Of a DNA stretch of 22,435 nt, positions 6,163-12,821 are shown in pieces. Numbering within the stretch: the first letter of the stretch is position 1; each line of letters opens with the position of its first letter. The stretch comes from Clostridium sp. CAG:302 (GTDB taxonomy: Bacteria > Bacillota_I > Bacilli_A > RF39 > UBA660), in NCBI GenBank assembly GCA_000431795.1, contig FR887373.1, positions 245,881 to 268,315 of the forward strand. The letters run 5' to 3'. The notes under the pieces are model-generated. The model was not told where the DNA came from. It saw nothing but the letters and a program-made list of their open reading frames with translations, and did not search any database. The position numbers were made by a program, and so were the translations under genes.

Positions 6163-7170
6163 ATGAAAAGAACATTTGTTAGTTTGATATTATTTCTAAT
6201 AGTTATTGGTTTAGTAATATTTGGAATATTTCAAAATAAGAAAAATAATGAAAAAGAAGATCTTACTAAGGTTACTGTAGCAGAAGTAGCTCATAGTATA
6301 TTTTATGCTCCGCAATATGCTGCAATTAGTAAAGGATATTTTGAAGAAGAGGGTATTGATGTAGAACTTACTTTAACACCAGGCGCTGATGCTGTTACGG
6401 CCGCTGTGCTATCTGGAGATGTACAAATTGGTTTTTCTGGTACTGAGGCTACTATTTATGTATATAATGGTGGTGAAAAGGATTATTTACAGGTATTTGC
6501 TGCTTTGACAAAGAGAGATGGAGCTTTCTTAGTGTCTAGAGAAAAGATTGATAATTTTACTTTAGATGATTTGAGAGGTAAAACAGTAATTGGTGGTAGA
6601 AAAGGTGGTATGCCAGAAATGACTTTTGAATGGGCTCTTAGAGAGGTTAATATTGATCCTACCAAAGATTTAAGCATTGATACATCAGTTGCTTTTCCTG
6701 CAATGGAGGGAGCATTTATTGGTGGTACTGGCGACTTTGTTACTTTATTTGAACCTAATGCTACTTCAGTAGAAAAGCAAGGCTATGGTTATGTAGTTGC
6801 CTATGTTGGTACTTATGGTGGTGCTGTTCCTTATACAGCTTATAATGCTAAGAGTAGTTTTATAAAGGCTAATCCTGAACTTATTGAAGGTTTTTCTAAG
6901 GCTATTCAAAAAGGATTAAAGTTTGTTAAGGAAAATGAACCTAAGGTAGTTGCTGAGACTATTGTATCTTTCTTTCCTGATACTTCAATTGATGATTTAA
7001 CTACAATGGTAAAGAGATATAAAGAATCTGATGCATGGAGAGATACTATTGCTATTGATGAAGATGAATGGAAACATATTCAAGATATTATGAAGGCTTC
7101 TGGAGAACTTGATGAGTATGTTTCGTATGATAAACTGATTTACGATGAATACTTTAGTGAATTCAGATAA
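6163..7170 (+). CDS. ABC importer substrate-binding protein, NMT1/THI5-SsuA-like
   Basis: 335 residues; start supported by GGGAGG. A hydrophobic N-terminus (about residues 5-23) exports the protein and probably anchors it, because there is no lipobox cysteine, which is unusual for a Gram-positive binding protein. The mature part is a type II periplasmic-binding fold: FYAPQYAAISKGYFEEEGIDVEL, then the GADAVTAAVLSGDVQIGFSG ligand-cleft region, then LRGKTVIGGRKGGMPEM in the second lobe. This pattern is shared by binders of thiamine precursors, alkanesulfonates, taurine and nitrate. The ligand is not determined here, and no TPP riboswitch is upstream. First gene of a three-gene importer. Confidence 0.85.
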   Translation: MKRTFVSLILFLIVIGLVIFGIFQNKKNNEKEDLTKVTVAEVAHSIFYAPQYAAISKGYFEEEGIDVELTLTPGADAVTAAVLSGDVQIGFSGTEATIYVYNGGEKDYLQVFAALTKRDGAFLVSREKIDNFTLDDLRGKTVIGGRKGGMPEMTFEWALREVNIDPTKDLSIDTSVAFPAMEGAFIGGTGDFVTLFEPNATSVEKQGYGYVVAYVGTYGGAVPYTAYNAKSSFIKANPELIEGFSKAIQKGLKFVKENEPKVVAETIVSFFPDTSIDDLTTMVKRYKESDAWRDTIAIDEDEWKHIQDIMKASGELDEYVSYDKLIYDEYFSEFR

Positions 7171-7912
7171 TATATTGGAGATAAGTAATTTATCAAAGGT
7201 ATATCATACAAATAAAAGTGAAATATCTGCAATTGATAATTTGAATTTAAATATTAAGGATGGTGAGTTTGTTGCAATAGTAGGTCCATCTGGATGTGGT
7301 AAGACGACACTTCTTTCAATCTTGTGTGGACTTGAGGATAAGTCTTCTGGTGAGATATTATATTCTAAAGATGAACTTAGAATGGGATATATGCTTCAGA
7401 ATGATACTTTGTTTCCTTGGCTTAATATATTAGATAATTGCCTTCTGGGGGTTAAGATTAAGAAAGAAGTTACTAAGGAAAATATTGATAGAGTTAAAAC
7501 TCTTTTGGAAACTTATGGTTTATCTGACTTTGCTTATAAGTATCCAAGAAATTTATCTGGTGGTATGAGACAAAGAGTAGCTTTAATTAGAACACTTGCT
7601 ATTAATCCAGATATACTTCTCCTTGATGAACCTTTTAGTGCTTTGGATTATCAAACAAGACTTGCTGTATCTGATGATGTCTGGAAGATTATTAAAAAAG
7701 AGAAGAAGACTACAATTATGATAACGCATGATGTGGCGGAGGCTATTTCAATGGCTGATAGGGTGGTTGTGTTATCTAATAGACCAGCAAGGGTTAAGAG
7801 TATTTATAATATTGAAATGAAGAATAAGGGTACTCCTATTGGTAATAGAAATAAAGAAGAATTTAAAGAGTATTATGATAAGATATGGAAGGATATTGAT
7901 TTCCATGTATAG
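7145..7912 (+). CDS. ABC importer ATPase, SsuB/TauB-like
   Basis: 255 residues from an ATG that overlaps the binding-protein gene by 26 bases; a TTG about ten codons later is an alternative. Every ATPase motif is present: Walker A GPSGCGKTT (about residues 47-55), Q-loop YMLQNDTLFPWLN, signature LSGGMRQRVAL, Walker B LLLDEPFSALD and the switch histidine in MITHDVAEA. It hydrolyses ATP to drive import through the permease encoded next. Translational coupling with both neighbours is likely, given the overlaps and the lack of a clear ribosome binding site at 7145. Confidence 0.9.
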   Translation: MNTLVNSDNILEISNLSKVYHTNKSEISAIDNLNLNIKDGEFVAIVGPSGCGKTTLLSILCGLEDKSSGEILYSKDELRMGYMLQNDTLFPWLNILDNCLLGVKIKKEVTKENIDRVKTLLETYGLSDFAYKYPRNLSGGMRQRVALIRTLAINPDILLLDEPFSALDYQTRLAVSDDVWKIIKKEKKTTIMITHDVAEAISMADRVVVLSNRPARVKSIYNIEMKNKGTPIGNRNKEEFKEYYDKIWKDIDFHV

Positions 7913-8696
7913 TGAGGAACATAAAAGATTTATAAGAAAAAAGAAAATTACAAGTATACTAGTACATCTTGTGCAAATACTACTTATTGTAAGTCTTATA
8001 GTTATTTGGGAATTACTTGCTAAGTATGAGGTTATTAATACTTTTATTAGTTCTTCTCCTAGTAGGATTGTTAATACAATTATTAAATTATATAATGATG
8101 GTAATTTGTTTAATCATATATGGACTACGATACATGAAACTCTTATTAGCTTTGGTATTGGTACTTTGATTGGTATAGCTGTAGCTATTGTATTATGGTA
8201 TTCTAACTTTCTTTATAGAATATTTGATCCTTATTTAACTATTATTAATAGTCTACCTAAGGTGGCTATTGGTCCAATTATTATTATTTATTTTGGTGCT
8301 AATATTAAATCTATTATTATTATGGCTCTTTTGATATCTGTTATTGTTACAATTATTACAGTATATAATGGCTTTATTTCTACAGACCAAAATAGAATTA
8401 ATCTACTAAAGTCCTTTAAGGCCTCAAAAAGGCAAATATTTAGGTATGTTATTTTACCTAGTAGTTATCCTACAATAATTAGTAGTCTTAAGATTAATAT
8501 TAGTATGACACTTATTGGTGTTATAATGGGAGAATTTTTGGTATCTAAAGAGGGTATTGGTTATTTGATTACTTATGGCTCACAAGTATTTAATTTGAAT
8601 TTGGTTATGTCAGGTATTGTTATTTTGTTAATAGTTTCTTATCTTATGTATCTGATTGTTAGTTATATAGAAAAAATACTAATCAAAAACGATTAG
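7905..8696 (+). CDS. ABC importer permease, SsuC/TauC-like
   Basis: 263 residues from the ATG at 7905, preferred over the upstream in-frame ATG at 7839 because AAGGAT sits about ten bases before 7905 and the overlap with the ATPase gene is then only 8 bases. About six membrane helices. The cytoplasmic EAA-type coupling loop is visible as LLKSFKASKRQIFRYVILPSS, followed by the usual GVIMGEFL...GIGYLI segment of BPD_transp_1 permeases. It forms the membrane channel, probably as a homodimer. The operon ends in a hairpin overlapping its stop codon. Confidence 0.88.
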   Translation: MYSEEHKRFIRKKKITSILVHLVQILLIVSLIVIWELLAKYEVINTFISSSPSRIVNTIIKLYNDGNLFNHIWTTIHETLISFGIGTLIGIAVAIVLWYSNFLYRIFDPYLTIINSLPKVAIGPIIIIYFGANIKSIIIMALLISVIVTIITVYNGFISTDQNRINLLKSFKASKRQIFRYVILPSSYPTIISSLKINISMTLIGVIMGEFLVSKEGIGYLITYGSQVFNLNLVMSGIVILLIVSYLMYLIVSYIEKILIKND

Positions 8697-8705
8697 TATT
8701 TTTAT
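8675..8705. terminator. Bidirectional terminator between permease and tRNA-Arg genes
   Basis: AATACTAATC and GATTAGTATT form a perfect 10-bp stem with loop AAAAAC, flanked by A-run and T-run on both sides. It terminates the ABC operon on the plus strand and the tRNA-Arg transcript on the minus strand. Confidence 0.85.
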
Positions 8706-8717
8706 GGTTTATATAAA

Positions 8718-8794
8718 TGGTGCGCCCAGTAGGAGTCGAACCCACAGCCTTTTGGTCCGTAGCCAAACGCTCTATCCAGTTGAGCTATGGGCGC
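8718..8794 (-). tRNA. tRNA-Arg (ACG)
   Basis: Full cloverleaf on the minus strand: acceptor GCGCCCA/TGGGCGC, anticodon arm TTTGG-CTACGGA-CCAAA with anticodon ACG (read as ICG after deamination), GGTTCGACTCC T-arm, and encoded CCA. Confidence 0.95.
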
Positions 8795-8816
8795 ATTATT
8801 TGCATTGACATATTAA

Positions 8817-8845
8817 ATTATATACTAAAAGCATGTTTTTTTCAA
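8817..8845 (-). promoter_or_regulatory. Promoter of tRNA-Arg
   Basis: Minus strand TTGAAA (8845-8840), 17-base spacer, TATAAT (8822-8817), 23 bases before the mature tRNA 5' end. Confidence 0.8.
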
Positions 8846-8884
8846 TAAATTTGATAAAAATATTAAAAAAAATATAAAAAATGG

Positions 8885-8913
8885 TTGTCAAACCGGTAAA
8901 AATGTTATATAAT
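8885..8913 (+). promoter_or_regulatory. Promoter of the five-tRNA operon
   Basis: TTGTCA (8885-8890), 17 bases, TATAAT (8908-8913), 23 bases before tRNA-Leu. No other promoter is apparent among the five tRNAs, so they are probably one transcript. Confidence 0.85.
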
Positions 8914-8935
8914 TAACTAGTCAACAGCAAATTAT

Positions 8936-9024
8936 GCCTGAGTGGCGGAATAGGTAGACGCACAGGACTTAAAATCCTGCGAGATTTAACCCTCGTGTCG
9001 GTTCAAGTCCGACCTCAGGCACCA
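8936..9024 (+). tRNA. tRNA-Leu (TAA)
   Basis: Acceptor GCCTGAG/CTCAGGC, anticodon loop CTTAAAA (TAA), long variable arm typical of type II tRNAs, encoded CCA. Confidence 0.96.
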
Positions 9025-9032
9025 TATATGTT

Positions 9033-9125
9033 GGAGGAATACCCAAGTCCGGTTGAAGGGATCGGTCTTGAAAACCGAGAGGTCGTGAAAGCGGCGCAGG
9101 GGTTCGAATCCCTTTTCCTCCGCCA
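9033..9125 (+). tRNA. tRNA-Ser (TGA)
   Basis: Acceptor GGAGGAA/TTCCTCC, anticodon loop CTTGAAA (TGA), long variable arm, discriminator G, encoded CCA. Confidence 0.96.
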
Positions 9126-9141
9126 TAGTTGTTTATGTTAT

Positions 9142-9218
9142 CGCGGGATGGAGCAGCTCGGTAGCTCGCTGGGCTCATAACCCAGAGGTCGTAGGTTCAA
9201 ATCCTTCTCCCGCAACCA
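9142..9218 (+). tRNA. Initiator tRNA-fMet (CAT)
   Basis: Anticodon CAT in loop CTCATAA. Two initiator hallmarks are visible: a C-A mismatch at the acceptor end (CGCGGGA against TCCCGCA) and three G-C pairs (GGG/CCC) next to the anticodon loop. CCA is encoded. Confidence 0.96.
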
Positions 9219-9220
9219 AC

Positions 9221-9296
9221 GGTTCCGTGGTGTAGTGGTTATCACGTTTGCCTGTCACGCAAAAGATCGCGGGTTCAACTCCCGTCGGAACCGCCA
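9221..9296 (+). tRNA. tRNA-Asp (GTC)
   Basis: Acceptor GGTTCCG/CGGAACC, anticodon loop CTGTCAC (GTC), discriminator G, encoded CCA. Only 2 bases separate it from tRNA-fMet. Confidence 0.96.
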
Positions 9297-9304
9297 TTTA
9301 TTTT

Positions 9305-9380
<76 letters not shown>

Positions 9381-9394
9381 GTGTAACGATTAAT

Positions 9395-9424
9395 ACTCTA
9401 ACTTTAATAGGTTAGGGTTTTTAT
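9395..9424 (+). terminator. Terminator of the tRNA operon
   Basis: CTCTAAC and GTTAGGG form a 7-bp stem (extended by an A-T pair) with an 8-base loop, then TTTTT. Confidence 0.85.
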
Positions 9425-9537
9425 TATTTAATTAGGTACATTTTAGATACATATTTTTAAGGTTCTTTGTTATTTTTGCTTTTACTTATTATTTGACAAG
9501 GAACATTTATTATTGGAATCTTTAGTTTGACAGCAAA

Positions 9538-9580
9538 AATGAGCAAAACCATATAATATAAGGCGTTGCTCATTTTTTCG
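9538..9580. terminator. Probable bidirectional terminator downstream of kilA-N
   Basis: AATGAGCAA (9538-9546) and TTGCTCATT (9566-9574) form a 9-bp stem, with T-runs on both strands. On the minus strand it would end the dinD/kilA-N transcript. The loop is long (19 bases). Confidence 0.55.
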
Positions 9581-9623
9581 TTGTTGTGATTTTTTGATTA
9601 TTTTATGTATTTTGATTAGATTG

Positions 9624-9645
9624 GTTCCAGCAATTCTAGTCTTTT
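9624..9645 (+). repeat. 22-base direct repeat, copy 1
   Basis: GTTCCAGCAATTCTAGTC followed by four T. It matches the copy at 10655-10676 with one difference. The pair brackets the KilA-N gene, 1031 bases apart. Confidence 0.75.
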
Positions 9646-9746
9646 AGTGGTAGCCTAATTTTATATTAGATAAGGAACTTTCATTTTGTGTATTATAACT
9701 GAAGCCGTAAGGGCTACCATCTTCCATAAATATATAATAAGATTTT

Positions 9747-10616
9747 TTATTTTTGTTTTGTATCTATTTGTTTTATTGAGTTAGTATTTAATTCTTCTAA
9801 ATTTTTATTATTTTCCAAAATCTCTAATTGTTGTATAGCAACTTTATTTAATTTTTCTATTCTTATAGATTGTGGAATATTATCATTAATCATTATAGCA
9901 TTTAAGTTCTCTATATTGCAAAGCACTAATAATTGTCTAATGTCGGCATAATCTCTTTGATTACCTTTTAAGTTTGGATTTTTTTCTTTCCATTCTTTAG
10001 CAGTCATTCCAAATAAGGCAACATTTAATAAATCTGCTTCGGTTGGATATATGAGCTTTTTTTGAAAATCTGTAACTAAATTAGGAATAATTGAATTTTT
10101 AATTGCGTCTGTATGTATTCTATAATTTGCCTTAGATAATACTCTACTTGCATTCCACTCAATTTTTTCTTGATACGCTTCATTTCTTTTTAATCTTTCA
10201 AATTCTTTGATTAAATATAATTTAAACTCGGGACTTAGCCAACTTGCAAATTCTAATGCAATATCAGAGTGAGCAAATGTGCCACCATTGTTACCTGATT
10301 TTGATATAATACCAATTGCATTAGTTTCTTTAATCCATTTTTGTGGAGATATTTTAAACTTATTACTACCAGCTTCATTTTTAAACGTGTCGAATTCGAC
10401 ACCTTTGAAATTTTCGTTATTAAGTTTTTCCCATAATCCTAGATAAGAAATAACATCTTTATTTCTCATCCAGTTTTGTATTGGATATCTAGGATCATCT
10501 TCATCAGCATATCTTGCCAAATCGGTTAATGAGATATATTCCTCGTTTCCAATTCTCATAACATTTATTTTATTATTATTAACATTCATTTCAGTTTTAA
10601 TTAAATTATCTTTCAT
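9747..10616 (-). CDS. KilA-N domain protein
   Basis: 289 residues; ATG at 10616 with AGGAAGTG upstream. The N-terminal half (about residues 15-145) reads as a KilA-N domain: ISLTDLARYADEDDP, IQNWMRNKD, LGLWEKLNN, then IGIISKSGNNGGTFAHSDIA and LEFASWLSPEFKLYLIKEFE. KilA-N is a DNA-binding-associated domain of phage and large DNA virus proteins, also found in bacterial accessory genes. The C-terminal half is polar and helical, with the conserved-looking segment EADLLNVALFGMTAKEWKEKNP. Function unknown; a phage-derived antirepressor or defence-related role is possible but not shown. It lies 98 bases downstream of the broken dinD gene, another phage- and SOS-associated family, and is bracketed by 22-base direct repeats. 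Confidence 0.85.
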   Translation of the reverse strand: MKDNLIKTEMNVNNNKINVMRIGNEEYISLTDLARYADEDDPRYPIQNWMRNKDVISYLGLWEKLNNENFKGVEFDTFKNEAGSNKFKISPQKWIKETNAIGIISKSGNNGGTFAHSDIALEFASWLSPEFKLYLIKEFERLKRNEAYQEKIEWNASRVLSKANYRIHTDAIKNSIIPNLVTDFQKKLIYPTEADLLNVALFGMTAKEWKEKNPNLKGNQRDYADIRQLLVLCNIENLNAIMINDNIPQSIRIEKLNKVAIQQLEILENNKNLEELNTNSIKQIDTKQK

Positions 10617-10654
10617 TCTTTCACTTCCTTTATTTCTATATTTTAAAATGTTCT

Positions 10655-10676
10655 GTTCCAGCAGTTCTAGTCTTTT
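10655..10676 (+). repeat. 22-base direct repeat, copy 2
   Basis: GTTCCAGCAGTTCTAGTC followed by four T; one mismatch to 9624-9645. It lies between dinD and kilA-N. On the minus strand both copies can be read as KRLELLE, so they may be fragments of a once-coding sequence. Confidence 0.75.
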
Positions 10677-10714
10677 TTTATTTAACCTTTCGATTTCTTT
10701 GAAAGTTGAAATAA

Positions 10715-11567
10715 TTATTTACTTTCAATTTTTTTCGATTCTTCTTTTTCAATTTCTTTAATTGATTTTTTAGGTGTTGGTAATTTTTCAGGTGTGGTAC
10801 CACCAACCTTAATGATAGTATTTCTTATTGCTTGCCCTACCATATGATGAGTATTACAAGCGTTTTTTTCTCCAGTAATATTATTGTTTTTAATTACTTC
10901 ATCTGTTTGAGTAATTCTAAATAAATTTGCTGCTAATTCATTGCTACCCATATGATCTAGTATTTCTTCTTTATCAGGGTCAATGCCTTTTCTTTTTGCA
11001 ATGTCTTTTGCTGTTTCTCCACCATATAGTCCTTTATAACCATAGTCATTAAACTTTGCATAATTATTTACACCTGCTTTTTTTGCAGTATCAAATAAGT
11101 ATTTATTTTTGTTTTTAATATTTATTCGTGTATATAGTCTTTTTTCGTCTTCGTTTAGTTTATTATATTCTTCTTGTGTTAATTCCATTTTTCTTGTTTG
11201 AACAGCAAAATAAGTTTGACCCAACGCGACAGACTTATGTCTTGCTGGGCTTGCATTTTGTACTATCAAATAACAAGCGTATCTACTTAATTTATAATCT
11301 ATTACTTCTTTAGTAGCACCATTGGGCATTTCGATCGTTTTCCCCTTAACGGGAAAATGTTCTTCTACATTAAAACCGCTCAAATTACAGCTTATTTTTG
11401 CTTTGCTTTAGTAAAGTGTTCCCATTTTGAATATTCTAAAGCACTCATTAATTCTCTTGCTTCCCAATATTCATTTCCTAATTCATCAATATGTTTAATT
11501 TCTTCAAATGTTTTATCTTTATATTCTTCTAATTCATTCTTCTCTTTAACTTCTGTATTTATTTCAT
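10715..11567 (-). pseudogene. dinD: dinD (DNA-damage-inducible protein D), broken by two frameshifts
   Basis: The longest intact part (11383-10715, 222 residues) carries the DinD core: IDYKLSRYACYLIVQNASP, VALGQTYFAVQTRKMEL, then DHMGSNELAANLFRITQTDE and THHMVGQAIRNTI. The missing N-terminus is encoded just upstream in another frame: TFEEIKHIDELGNEYWEARE, then ALEYSKWEHFTKAKQK and a stop. Restoring one A in the A-run at 11395-11399 joins the two frames (QKISCNLSGFNVEEHF). At the expected start (ATG at 11567, behind AAGGAAG) the frame stops after two codons unless one A is restored there too. Both lesions are single-A losses in homopolymers. This is either a real pseudogene or two assembly errors. 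The family is SOS-linked, biochemically unclear, and carried by phages and islands. Repaired length would be about 282 residues. Confidence 0.85.
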
Positions 11568-11582
11568 ACTTCCTTAATCAAT

Positions 11583-11610
11583 ATTATATACAATATTTTA
11601 CCAAAGTCAA
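11583..11610 (-). promoter_or_regulatory. Promoter of the dinD/kilA-N pair
   Basis: Minus strand TTGACT (11610-11605), 16-base spacer, TATAAT (11588-11583), 15 bases before the dinD start codon. No recognisable LexA box overlaps it. Confidence 0.7.
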
Positions 11611-11650
11611 TTATTTTGCTTAAATAATAGTCTGTTTTATTTTGCTAAAT
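11611..11650. promoter_or_regulatory. Tandem near-identical repeats upstream of the dinD promoter
   Basis: TTATTTTGCTTAAAT (11611-11625) and TTATTTTGCTAAAT (11637-11650) repeat at a 26-base interval, directly abutting the -35 box. They are a candidate binding site for a regulator. Confidence 0.4.
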
Positions 11651-11741
11651 TATTAACTTTTGATTATTTATTTATGGCATTATACACAAGAAAGTAAAGA
11701 GTATTTATTTTGGTGATTGTAATCTTTGCACTATATATTTA

Positions 11742-11822
11742 TGGCTTATATATGATAGACATTATTTTTAGACTACAGGCTAAAAATAACACTCTAAGAC
11801 CATAGACTTAGAGTGAGCATAA
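11742..11822 (-). repeat. Double-hairpin dispersed element, copy D
   Basis: On the minus strand: CACTCTAAG with CTTAGAGTG enclosing T-C-TATG-G-T, then TTATTTTTAG with CTAAAAATAA enclosing C-C-TGTA-G-T, then TCTATCATATATAAGCCA. It is the shortest and most compact copy. It follows the rpsD terminator directly, in the rpsD orientation. Confidence 0.85.
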
Positions 11823-11850
11823 AAAAATAGAGTATATAAACTATACTCTA
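11821..11850 (-). terminator. Terminator of rpsD
   Basis: TAGAGTATA and TATACTCTA form a perfect 9-bp stem with a 5-base loop, followed on the minus strand by seven T. The stem overlaps the rpsD stop codon. Confidence 0.85.
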
Positions 11851-12446
11851 CTATAGAATTCTACAATTAGTGATTCATTGATTTCAGCGTTTAATTCGCT
11901 TCTTTCAGGATATCTAACATATGTAGCAGTTCTTTTTGCTTCATCATAATTAATAAAGTCAACTCTTTTAATCTTATTAGCTAATGCTATTTCAATTCCT
12001 TTGTGATCTGCAGAATTTTCTTTTATAGCAATAACATCTCCTGGTTTAACTCTGTAAGATGGAATATCAACTTTCTTACCATTTACAGTGATATGACCAT
12101 GGTTAACTAATTGTCTTGCTCCTCTTCTAGTAGTAGCAAATCCAGCTCTATAAACTAGGTTATCTAATCTACTTTCTAGTAAGATAAGTAAGTTTTCACC
12201 ATGAACACCTTTCATTTTTGCAGAGTCATTTACTAATTTTTTGAATTGTTTTTCAGAAACACCATACATAAATCTAACTTTTTGTTTTTCATTTAATTGA
12301 ATAGCATAGTTAGAAGGTTTTCTTTTTTTGTCTTTACCATGTTGTCCTGGACCATAAGGTCTCTTTGCAATATCTTTACCATTTTCAAGTATTGAGAATG
12401 ATACTCTTCTTGCTTGTTTGTTATTTGGGCCTGTATATCTAGCCAT
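11841..12446 (-). CDS. rpsD: Ribosomal protein S4
   Basis: 201 residues, the usual length; AGGAGG upstream of the ATG at 12446. S4 is a primary 16S rRNA-binding protein that nucleates the small subunit body. The N-terminal MARYTGPNNKQARR and KRPYGPGQHG are typical, with no zinc-binding cysteines (the C-minus form). The S4 RNA-binding domain is at about residues 90-155 (ESRLDNLVYRAGFATTRRGA, then QLVNHGHITVNGKKVD). The gene is alone, as in Bacillus, outside the alpha operon. A structured leader suggests autoregulation. Confidence 0.97.
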   Translation of the reverse strand: MARYTGPNNKQARRVSFSILENGKDIAKRPYGPGQHGKDKKRKPSNYAIQLNEKQKVRFMYGVSEKQFKKLVNDSAKMKGVHGENLLILLESRLDNLVYRAGFATTRRGARQLVNHGHITVNGKKVDIPSYRVKPGDVIAIKENSADHKGIEIALANKIKRVDFINYDEAKRTATYVRYPERSELNAEINESLIVEFYSRV

Positions 12447-12574
12447 TTTTCTTTCCTCCTTCTCTTAGAAGGCATACTATATTTTAATAGGGTGTCTTTA
12501 GCATACTTTCGCTATGCAGCCTTAGTTACTTATAAATGACACATTACTAAAATAGATAGTATCCGCTGCTAAGC
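12447..12574 (-). promoter_or_regulatory. Structured rpsD leader, probable S4 autoregulatory element
   Basis: The ~128-base 5' UTR can fold. An outer helix pairs CTATTTTA...GTGTC with GACAC...TTAAAATATAG. Inside it, GCATA-GCGAAAG-TATGC forms a hairpin just before the closing strand. Bacilli rpsD leaders bind S4 to repress translation; I infer the same here from position and structure, not from a consensus match. Confidence 0.55.
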
Positions 12575-12580
12575 AATAAT

Positions 12581-12609
12581 ATTATATAATTAATGATATG
12601 GTAAGTCAA
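12581..12609 (-). promoter_or_regulatory. Promoter of rpsD
   Basis: Minus strand TTGACT (12609-12604), 17 bases, TATAAT (12586-12581); predicted start near 12574. Confidence 0.82.
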
Positions 12610-12648
12610 GGAAAACTTGCTAGTTTTGTTTATAATTTGATATCAAAA

Positions 12649-12700
12649 AGTGTAAAAAAAGTGTAAAGTAGTTAAAAAATGTCGAAATGTGTGCTATACT
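12649..12700 (+). promoter_or_regulatory. Promoter and possible operator of the surface-protein gene
   Basis: TTAAAA (12672-12677), 17 bases, TATACT (12695-12700) with an extended TGC. Just upstream, AGTGTAAA occurs twice (12649-12656 and 12660-12667) with an 11-base period, one helical turn, a layout typical of tandem regulator sites. Confidence 0.5.
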
Positions 12701-12821
12701 TGATATGATGATGATAGAAAGGGAAAGCTATCATTAAATTAGGAGGTGTTTATTAAGGGGGAAATTTCATTACAATTTTACAAAATAATTATATAAAATA
12801 AAACAAGAAAGGATGAATATG
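12701..12821 (+). other. Leader of the surface-protein gene
   Basis: About 115 bases of untranslated leader. It contains a small hairpin (TGATAG/CTATCA around AAAGGGAAAG) and, at 12741-12748, a strong AGGAGGTG that has no start codon at usable distance. No known riboswitch was recognised. Confidence 0.4.

Larger units (their letters stand above)
9428..9746. other. Gene-poor stretch between the tRNA operon and the KilA-N gene
   Basis: No credible gene. It contains the hairpin at 9538-9580, one copy of a 22-base direct repeat (9624-9645), and an inverted GGTAGCC (9649-9655)/GGCTACC pair about 60 bases apart. On the minus strand a 29-codon frame starting MEDGSPYGFSYN lacks a ribosome binding site and is not called. 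No duplicate of the tRNA-Phe 3' end was found, so there is no att-site evidence. Confidence 0.5.

Noticed and set aside
8969..9180. Overlapping open frames on both strands
   Set aside because: They lie across the tRNA genes; tRNA sequence in all reading frames explains them.
9660..9746. 29-codon minus-strand peptide starting MEDGSPYG
   Set aside because: No ribosome binding site and no recognisable family; kept only as a remark.
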